Assembly (NCBI GenBank): GCA_009927445.1
Contig: RFMZ01000207.1
Location: 1-64,000, forward strand
Length of the DNA stretch: 64,000 bases
Direction of reading: 5' to 3'
Origin: Betaproteobacteria bacterium
GTDB taxonomy: Bacteria > Pseudomonadota > Gammaproteobacteria > Burkholderiales > Burkholderiaceae
A program made the translations under genes and the position numbers. The notes under the pieces are model-generated. The model did no database searches, had not been told where the DNA came from, and saw only the letters and a program-made list of their open reading frames with translations. Shown here in pieces: positions 57,329-64,000 of the stretch. Position 1 is the stretch's first letter. Every line of letters begins with the position of its first letter.

Positions 57329-58315
57329 ATGGGAAAATCACCACTTCGCATTGCCATTACCGGAGCCGCAGGTCAAATTGGCTATTCACTACTTTTTCGC
57401 ATTGCCAATGGTGATATGCTCGGCAAGGATCAGCCAGTTATTTTGCAATTGCTTGAAATTCCTGATGAAAAAGCGCAAAACGCGCTCAAAGGCGTCATGA
57501 TGGAACTCGACGACTGTGCTTTCCCGCTACTCCATCAGATGTCAGCTCATAGTGACCCAATGACAGCATTTAAAGATTTGGATTTTGCCGTGCTAGTTGG
57601 TGCAAGGCCCCGTGGCCCCGGTATGGAAAGAAAAGATCTCCTGTCAGCAAATGCCCAAATATTTACCGCTCAAGGCAAAGCCCTCAATGCGGTTGCTAAA
57701 AGAACAGTCAAAACACTTGTAGTTGGTAACCCAGCAAATACCAATGCTTATATCGCCATGAAATCTGCACCTGACTTACCGTCTAAAAACTTTACAGCAA
57801 TGCTTCGCCTTGACCATAACCGCGCATTGTCGCAATTAGCAACCAAAGCACAGGTTGCAGTCGCTGATATTGAAAAATTAGCAGTCTGGGGTAACCATAG
57901 CCCAACTATGTACCCTGATTACCGGTTTGCAACAGTAAATGGCAAATCAATTCAAGAAATGATTGCTGACGAAGATTGGAATAAAAACACCTTCTTACCA
58001 ACAGTTGGTAAACGCGGCGCAGCTATTATTGATGCCCGCGGCCTCTCATCGGCTGCTTCAGCAGCTAATGCAGCAATCGATCATATGCACGATTGGCACC
58101 TCGGTACGAATGGTAAATGGGTTACGATGGGTATACCCTCTGATGGCTCGTATGGAATCCCAAAAGATACCATGTACGGCGTACCAGTGACCTGCGCAAA
58201 TGGCGAGTATCACATTGTGGCTGGGCTTGAAATTGACGCTTTCTCGAGAGAAAGAATGGACTTTACGCTGAATGAACTTATGGAAGAGCGGGACGGAGTA
58301 AAGCACCTCCTATAA
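57329..58315 (+). CDS. mdh: malate dehydrogenase
   Basis: 328 aa; '[24 protein letters not shown]', '[38 protein letters not shown]', '[15 protein letters not shown]'; AGGAG upstream of ATG. Confidence 0.98.
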   Translation: MGKSPLRIAITGAAGQIGYSLLFRIANGDMLGKDQPVILQLLEIPDEKAQNALKGVMMELDDCAFPLLHQMSAHSDPMTAFKDLDFAVLVGARPRGPGMERKDLLSANAQIFTAQGKALNAVAKRTVKTLVVGNPANTNAYIAMKSAPDLPSKNFTAMLRLDHNRALSQLATKAQVAVADIEKLAVWGNHSPTMYPDYRFATVNGKSIQEMIADEDWNKNTFLPTVGKRGAAIIDARGLSSAASAANAAIDHMHDWHLGTNGKWVTMGIPSDGSYGIPKDTMYGVPVTCANGEYHIVAGLEIDAFSRERMDFTLNELMEERDGVKHLL

Positions 58316-58333
58316 CTGCCTAAACTAACTTTT

Positions 58334-59314
58334 ATGAGGCCATCGGAGGTTCTATTTGACGAGCAGGCGCCTTTGGCGCTTGCCGTTTGCGACCATTACT
58401 GTGGCACAGAGCCTAGAATGCGCAAAGCTTTACAGCTGCAAAAAGAATTGGGGCCTTGCTTTGATATTACTTTTGACTGTGAAGATGGTGCACCAATTGG
58501 ACAAGAGTTGGCACATGCCCAATTGGTTTGCGAACTCCTGACTAGCCCTGAAAACCTCTATCAACAAGTGGGCGTAAGAGTGCATGATCCACTGAGCCCT
58601 TTTTTTGATTCGGATATCGATTGTATTATTCCGGGCGCTGGCCAGCGACTAGCCTACATCACTATTCCCAAAGTAAGCCATGCAATCCAAGTTAGTCAGC
58701 TAATCCAAAAAATTAATCACAAAGCAACGCAGTCCGGTATCTCTAAGCGCCTTCCAATCCATGTCCTCATCGAAACAAATGAGTCTCTTGCAGATGTTTT
58801 TGCGATCGCAGCTCTGCCTCAAGTTGTCTGCCTGAGTTTTGGACTGATGGATTTTGTTTCTGGTTATTACGGGGCAATTCCTAGCAGTGCGATGCATGTC
58901 GATCAGTTCAGTCACCCATTAACCCGTCGCGCAATGACTGAGATAGCTGTGGCATGCCATACCTTTGGCAAAACCCCAGCCCATAATGTGTGTACTGAAA
59001 CAAAGGATCTACATGTCGTAGAAACAGATACCTTGATGGCTAAAAATGCCTTTGCCTATACGCGTAAATGGAGTATTCACCCAAACCAAATTCCTGTCAT
59101 TGTCAACGCGTTGGGACCAACAGATTCCGAAATCTTGCAATCTATAGCAATTTTAAGCCAAGCCATCGCTGCCAAGTGGGGACCAATTCAGCATGAGGGT
59201 AAATTGCATGACCGGGCAAGTTATCGCTACTACTGGACAATTGCTCAAAGAGCCTATACACATGGAAAAATGCGTGCACAATTTGACCAACTCGGTTGGT
59301 TTAGGGAGAGTTAA
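58334..59314 (+). CDS. HpcH/HpaI (CitE-like) CoA ester lyase
   Basis: 326 aa; 'FDITFDCEDGAPIGQE', 'GVRVHDPLSPFFDSDID', 'ITIPKVSHAIQV', 'HVLIETNESLADVFAIAALPQVVCLSFGLMDFVSGYYGAIP', 'KWSIHPNQIPVIVNAL'. Confidence 0.92.
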   Translation: MRPSEVLFDEQAPLALAVCDHYCGTEPRMRKALQLQKELGPCFDITFDCEDGAPIGQELAHAQLVCELLTSPENLYQQVGVRVHDPLSPFFDSDIDCIIPGAGQRLAYITIPKVSHAIQVSQLIQKINHKATQSGISKRLPIHVLIETNESLADVFAIAALPQVVCLSFGLMDFVSGYYGAIPSSAMHVDQFSHPLTRRAMTEIAVACHTFGKTPAHNVCTETKDLHVVETDTLMAKNAFAYTRKWSIHPNQIPVIVNALGPTDSEILQSIAILSQAIAAKWGPIQHEGKLHDRASYRYYWTIAQRAYTHGKMRAQFDQLGWFRES

Positions 59315-59794
59315 TTGATGAACACACGATCTTTTGAAACAATCTCCAAACTTTTTTTTAGGTCATTGGGCATTTTATTCAGCAGCATTTTTTTCTGGAC
59401 GCAGGCTCCCCAAACTTTCGCGCAAAATAGCCCCTCACCCGCTACAGTCAAAAAACAAACTACCCACCCCAGCGCCAAGCAACCAACTGATGATCAACAG
59501 TTTGAACAGCGAAAAATTTCTGAAGTACATCTTTGGACGTGCGAAAACCAAGTCAGTTTAAAAACAGCGCAATCCGAGAAGGGTTTGATGCTCTTGTGGA
59601 ATAAAAAACTTTACCAGTTCTCGGAAGTTGATGCCCTCACAGGCGCTACAAAATTTATTGATCTAAAAAACCAACTCCATTGGCTTGTGATCCCAGAAAA
59701 AGCCATGTTATTGAACTCTAAATTAGGCCAACGCTTACTTGACCATTGCAAGAGTCCAGCGCACAGTAATCTCGTTAGCACATCCCCGCAATAG
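59315..59794 (+). CDS. exported protein with MliC-like (lysozyme inhibitor-like) C-terminal domain
   Basis: 159 aa; N-terminal signal/TM, Ser/Thr/Pro/Gln linker, then 'HLWTCENQVSLKTAQSEKGLMLLWNKKLYQFSEVDALTGATKFIDLKNQLHWLVIPEKAMLLN...LLDHC', resembling the MliC beta-barrel with two Cys. Confidence 0.6.
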   Translation: MMNTRSFETISKLFFRSLGILFSSIFFWTQAPQTFAQNSPSPATVKKQTTHPSAKQPTDDQQFEQRKISEVHLWTCENQVSLKTAQSEKGLMLLWNKKLYQFSEVDALTGATKFIDLKNQLHWLVIPEKAMLLNSKLGQRLLDHCKSPAHSNLVSTSPQ

Positions 59795-59838
59795 CAGGTA
59801 TGCATGGCAAGCGAAGTGAAGATTCTTATTAAAGATTC

Positions 59839-61050
59839 TTAGTGAAACAATAATTGCTGTGCCGGGGTATCCAAAGGCATCTCTGCATGCACAACTTCTG
59901 CAGATCGATTTGGAAATAAAGGTACGCCACAGTCCTCACAAGACTCCGGTGTAAATAGCATCGCATGCTTAAAGACATCAACCACCCCCGCCTCATGCAA
60001 AGTGTCGGCAATTAAACGGATCGTTGAATTACGCCCACTGCCTCCATCGATGTCCTCAGGATCAATCGACTCCCGATCATACAAAGGCCAGACTACACCA
60101 TAAATAATGTCGGGATGCCCTTTAATTGAAAATGATATCCTGAATTCGTCGGCAACTTCAGCGCCAAAAGCAGCTACAACACAAGATAATTCAGCAGGAC
60201 TGAGTTCTAGCGTGGTCTCTAAATAATTAATGGCAGCCCTCAAACTTAAAGGCCGAATTCGCTTATCAGCCTCCCGACAATTGGTGAAGAAGGCGTCAGG
60301 TAACATCACTTCGAATTCACAACCAGGTAATAAACGCGCAAAGTTTGAATGTGTAGCCTGCTGCCATTGCTTGAGAACACTACTTCGTTCTACTCGCACA
60401 CCATCCTCAGCCTGCCACAAAAACATCGGCTGACCTAGCAAAGTAGTAATCGTGCAAATAATAAATCGGGGATCAGCCAGCACTGCAATTGTCTCAGGCA
60501 TATTTTTTAATTCATAACGCAGATCCGATTGCTCAATTGCCGACTTTGCCATCTGCTCCAACAACTGCCGGGTTTGAATATGCGTTTGTGGAATTTGATC
60601 AATACTATATAACCACGGCACAATACTCATCCGAGTTTTTTCACAAAACACAAACTCATTCAGATAATCAACAATTTGGGCTGCTTCCTCTTGCAGAATC
60701 GGACCCGATGGAATCGTATATTTAGTCTGGGCAATGATTGGAATGGCAATTAATAGGGCTTGATAGGTCTCATCTTGGTGTTGATAAATAATTGACTCAG
60801 AGCTCGTCTCTATAGCATCCGCTAATATTTCAAATGCGTCAGTCTGACTCTTAAATGTTAAATCTAAAGCCAAGTCTAAGACTGCTTGATGTTGACTATT
60901 CAGAAGACGATCCAAACGCTCAGTTAATTTTTTCTCCCAAAAGAAATCTTCCAACTGACTCCCCGAGGCGGAGAGAGATAAAACGTCCGCAACGAGTTTC
61001 TCTACCTCTTGAGAGTTTCTGAGATGATGATGGATTCGCGTTTTTGCCAT
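59839..61050 (-). CDS. DUF2863 family protein
   Basis: 403 aa; 'LSASGSQLEDFFWEKKLTERLDRLL', 'IPIIAQTKYTIPSGPI', 'PWLYSIDQIPQTH'; matches my recollection of the Burkholderiales DUF2863 family. Confidence 0.7.
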   Translation of the reverse strand: MAKTRIHHHLRNSQEVEKLVADVLSLSASGSQLEDFFWEKKLTERLDRLLNSQHQAVLDLALDLTFKSQTDAFEILADAIETSSESIIYQHQDETYQALLIAIPIIAQTKYTIPSGPILQEEAAQIVDYLNEFVFCEKTRMSIVPWLYSIDQIPQTHIQTRQLLEQMAKSAIEQSDLRYELKNMPETIAVLADPRFIICTITTLLGQPMFLWQAEDGVRVERSSVLKQWQQATHSNFARLLPGCEFEVMLPDAFFTNCREADKRIRPLSLRAAINYLETTLELSPAELSCVVAAFGAEVADEFRISFSIKGHPDIIYGVVWPLYDRESIDPEDIDGGSGRNSTIRLIADTLHEAGVVDVFKHAMLFTPESCEDCGVPLFPNRSAEVVHAEMPLDTPAQQLLFH

Positions 61051-61073
61051 AAGAAAAAATATTAAAAGTTAAA

Positions 61074-61844
61074 CTAGTGTTTGCGCTGAAAAACTGGCCG
61101 CTCAAGCGTTGACACTTGAGCGTTATATCGGTAACTCTCTGCTCGGAATGCCTTTAATTCGCTTGGGTTATCAATCTGATTTTCAAGCACAAAACGCGTC
61201 ATTAAGCCGCGAGCTCTTTTGGCATAAAAAGAAATAATTTTCATCTTGCCATCTTTTTCATCCTGAAATACCGGGGAGACAATTGGCTGAGAGAGCACCT
61301 TTGGGGATATCACCTTGAAATATTCATCAGAGGCTAAATTTAATAAAACCGGATTTTTATGGGTAGCTAACTCTCGCCCAATTTGCAAAGTAATTTGATC
61401 TCCCCAAAAAGCATATAAATCCTTGCCCCTCGGAGTTATTAAAGAGGTCCCCATTTCTAACCGGTAAGCTTGCATTAAATCGAGGGGACGCAAAATTCCA
61501 TATAAACCGGATAAAATCCGGAGGTGTTGCTGAGCATACTCCAAATCCTGCACTTGCAATGAACTGGCATCTAAACCCTCATAGACATCTCCATTAAAAG
61601 CCAACAAGGCATGCTTACTGTTTTTTAAAGTAAATTTTTTAGACCAAGCTTCATAGCGTGTCATATTCAAAGCAACCAGCTTGTCTGACAAGGACATCAT
61701 CTGAGCAATCTCAACCGGTGAGCGCTTGCGTAATTCCGCAATCAAACTAGCAGATTCGGAAATAAAATTCGGTTGCGTAAACGCAATTGGTGGCGCAGGC
61801 GATTCAAAATCTAGCGTTTTAGCAGGAGATAAGACAATTAACAT
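61074..61844 (-). CDS. yaaA: peroxide stress protein YaaA (DUF328)
   Basis: 256 aa; 'MLIVLSPAKTLDFESP', 'ALLAFNGDVYEGLDA', 'ILSGLYGILRPLDLMQAYRLEMGT', 'FYAKRARGLMTRFVLEN'. Confidence 0.96.
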   Translation of the reverse strand: MLIVLSPAKTLDFESPAPPIAFTQPNFISESASLIAELRKRSPVEIAQMMSLSDKLVALNMTRYEAWSKKFTLKNSKHALLAFNGDVYEGLDASSLQVQDLEYAQQHLRILSGLYGILRPLDLMQAYRLEMGTSLITPRGKDLYAFWGDQITLQIGRELATHKNPVLLNLASDEYFKVISPKVLSQPIVSPVFQDEKDGKMKIISFYAKRARGLMTRFVLENQIDNPSELKAFRAESYRYNAQVSTLERPVFQRKH

Positions 61845-61973
61845 AGTTTAATGATCACCCCTTATAAAGATGATTTACAGTTATACCAAGATTTATCAAT
61901 TCTAAAGAATTTATTTGCCATCATTTAGTTTCTAGATCAGTTTACAATGAAGAATCATACCAAAGGAGTTCTT

Positions 61974-63191
61974 GTGGATTTTACCTATTCACCCAAAGTA
62001 ATCGAGCTACGTGCCCGCTTATCAAATTTTATGGATGAACATATTTATCCCAATGAGCACCGGTTTTACGAAGAAGTTGCCCAGAATCGTCAAAAAGGTA
62101 ACCCTTGGATACCTACCCAAAGCATCGCAAATCTTAAACCAAAAGCCCAAGTAGCAGGATTGTGGAACTTGTTCCTGCCAAAATCCACCAGAGCGCCGCA
62201 AGGACTTAGCAACCTCGAGTATGCCCCTCTTTGCGAAATGATGGGACGCTCGCATATTGCTCCGGAAGTTTTCAATTGCAATGCACCAGATACAGGTAAT
62301 ATGGAAACCATTGAGCGATACGGTTCGGAAGAACAAAAAAAACAGTGGCTAGAACCGTTACTCGCTGGAGCAATTCGTTCAACATTTTTAATGACAGAGC
62401 CTGAGGTAGCTTCCAGTGACGCTACCAATATTCAATGCAAAATTGCCAGAGATGGGGAAGAATACGTGATCAATGGCCATAAATGGTGGTCCTCAGGCGC
62501 TGGAGATCCGCGCTGCGCCGTTTATATTCTTATGGGAAAAACTAATCCAGACGCCCCAAAACATCAACAGCAATCGATGGTCCTGGTGCCTGCCAATGCA
62601 CCAGGTATTACTGTGCACCGTCCCTTGACAATTTTTGGTTATGATGACGCCCCGCATGGACATATGGAAATCACTTTAAAAGATGTACGTGTCCCATGCT
62701 CTAATCTTCTTTTAGGCGAAGGTCGTGGCTTTGAGATTGCGCAAGGCCGACTCGGCCCAGGCAGGATTCACCACTGCATGCGCTCGATAGGAGCTGCTGA
62801 ACGCGCCCTAGAGTCTATGTGTAAACGTCTTCAAAATCGCGTTGCTTTTGGTAAACCACTGGCAGAGCAAGGCGTCTGGCTAGAGCGTATCGCTGAGTCA
62901 AGATGTCTGATTGATCAAGCTAGACTTCTTACTCTCAAAGCCGCTGCAACCATGGATACCGATGGGAATAAAGTCGCTCGTAAAGAAATATCAATGATTA
63001 AAGTTGTGGCACCTAATATGGCCCTCAAAATTATTGATTGGGCTATTCAGGCACATGGCGGTGCTGGAGTCAGTCAAGATTTTGAATTGGCATATCAATT
63101 CGCTTGGCAACGGATTCTTCGCATCGCCGACGGCCCAGATGAAGTCCACCACGCGGCAATTGCAAAGTTGGAACTCAAGCAATATCTTTAA
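61974..63191 (+). CDS. acyl-CoA dehydrogenase family protein
   Basis: '[53 protein letters not shown]', '[20 protein letters not shown]', '[35 protein letters not shown]'; GTG start at 61974 preceded by AAGGAG preferred over the ATG at 61947. Confidence 0.92.
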   Translation: MDFTYSPKVIELRARLSNFMDEHIYPNEHRFYEEVAQNRQKGNPWIPTQSIANLKPKAQVAGLWNLFLPKSTRAPQGLSNLEYAPLCEMMGRSHIAPEVFNCNAPDTGNMETIERYGSEEQKKQWLEPLLAGAIRSTFLMTEPEVASSDATNIQCKIARDGEEYVINGHKWWSSGAGDPRCAVYILMGKTNPDAPKHQQQSMVLVPANAPGITVHRPLTIFGYDDAPHGHMEITLKDVRVPCSNLLLGEGRGFEIAQGRLGPGRIHHCMRSIGAAERALESMCKRLQNRVAFGKPLAEQGVWLERIAESRCLIDQARLLTLKAAATMDTDGNKVARKEISMIKVVAPNMALKIIDWAIQAHGGAGVSQDFELAYQFAWQRILRIADGPDEVHHAAIAKLELKQYL

Positions 63192-63247
63192 GCTAGTCTA
63201 AATGTTCCTGTTACTTCGCAACGATCTCTCGGTTCGAACTACGCATG

Positions 63248-64000
63248 CTACTGAAAGATTACCGTACTCTTACCGTTCACAAAAATACGTTGTTCAGCAT
63301 GCCACCGAACTGCTTTTGATAAGGCTAAGCATTCGGCATCCCGACCAGCAGCCGCTAATTGGTCAGGACTCATCGCATGATTGACGCGCAGGACTTCCTG
63401 TTCAATAATTGGCCCCTCATCTAAATCGGTCGTCACATAATGCGCGGTTGCGCCAATTAACTTCACACCACGCTGATGTGCTTGGAAATATGGCTTAGCG
63501 CCTTTAAAGCTCGGCAAAAAAGAGTGATGAATATTAATTACCCGGCCAGCTAATTGCTGACATACCTTGTCAGAAAGAATTTGCATGTAGCGTGCCAATA
63601 CAATGAAATCAATTTTTTCTTGCTCAATTAAACTCAGTAAAATCTCTTCTTGCTGAGCCTTTTTTGCGTCTGTGGAAGACTTGATGTCCAAAAAATGAAA
63701 GGGAATATCATAACTCTTGGCTAATTGTAAATAATCATGATGATTGGATACAATTCCCGCAATCTCAATCGGTAACAAATCACTCTTGGTCCGAAATAGT
63801 AAATCATTTAAACAGTGACCGTAACTTGAAACCATCACTAAAACTCTTGGTTTTTTTAAGGCATCATAAAAATTCCATAACATTTGAAAGCGACGCCCAA
63901 TCAGATCAAAACTATTTTGAAGCTGGTCTTGTGACACAGTAGCAGGATCAACCACGAAATGAATCCGCATAAAAAAACGGCCAGTAACAGTGTCACTATA
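63248..64000 (-). CDS. purU: formyltetrahydrofolate deformylase (partial, N-terminus beyond window)
   Basis: 'VLVMVSSYGHCLNDLLFR', 'VSNHHDYLQLAKSYDIPFH', 'VLARYMQILSD', 'INIHHSFLPSFKGAKPYFQAHQRGVKLIGATAHYV', 'DLDEGPIIEQEVLRVNH'. The frame stays open through 64000 (YSDTVTGRFFM...), so the ORF-track Met is internal. Confidence 0.96.
   Translation of the reverse strand, partial: YSDTVTGRFFMRIHFVVDPATVSQDQLQNSFDLIGRRFQMLWNFYDALKKPRVLVMVSSYGHCLNDLLFRTKSDLLPIEIAGIVSNHHDYLQLAKSYDIPFHFLDIKSSTDAKKAQQEEILLSLIEQEKIDFIVLARYMQILSDKVCQQLAGRVINIHHSFLPSFKGAKPYFQAHQRGVKLIGATAHYVTTDLDEGPIIEQEVLRVNHAMSPDQLAAAGRDAECLALSKAVRWHAEQRIFVNGKSTVIFQ

Noticed and set aside
57193-57414. 73 aa + ORF overlapping the mdh start
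   Set aside because: Ends inside mdh out of frame; no recognisable domain; most likely chance in the AT-rich leader.
62022-62428. 104 and 112 aa minus ORFs antisense to the acyl-CoA dehydrogenase
   Set aside because: Shadow ORFs of a well-supported enzyme.

Overview
The 64 kb window is a dense, almost gap-free block of core chromosome from a betaproteobacterium. Gene content and order look like Burkholderiales and most resemble Polynucleobacter; this taxonomic call is from memory of gene order and protein similarity, with no search run. About 60 CDSs can be named with good support. Main blocks: (i) ppsA/ppsR; (ii) the rpsB-tsf-pyrH-frr-uppS-cdsA-dxr-rseP-bamA-skp-lpxD-fabZ-lpxA-lpxB-rnhB-trmH envelope and translation cluster; (iii) map-glnD; (iv) ligA-zipA-smc; (v) dapD-arsC/spx-like-dapE-prmB; (vi) radA to metZ-purF-cvpA-SPOR-folC-accD-trpA-trpB-trpF-truA-fimV-asd-leuB-leuD-entericidin-leuC; (vii) gltA-sdhE-sdhBADC, divergent from mdh and a CoA-ester lyase; (viii) DUF2863, yaaA, an acyl-CoA dehydrogenase and a purU that runs off the right edge. 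I saw no rRNA, tRNA, CRISPR array, transposase, integrase, phage gene, or defence, toxin or secretion island. I found no convincing new multi-gene system. The observations worth a second look are smaller: a RseP that appears to have lost one PDZ domain, a short FimV, several conserved but uncharacterised small proteins (MliC-like, entericidin-like, charged exported coiled coil, Spx/ArsC-like, DUF2863), and unexplained structure in a few intergenic gaps (tsf-pyrH, asd-leuB, the rpsB leader, sdhC-mdh).
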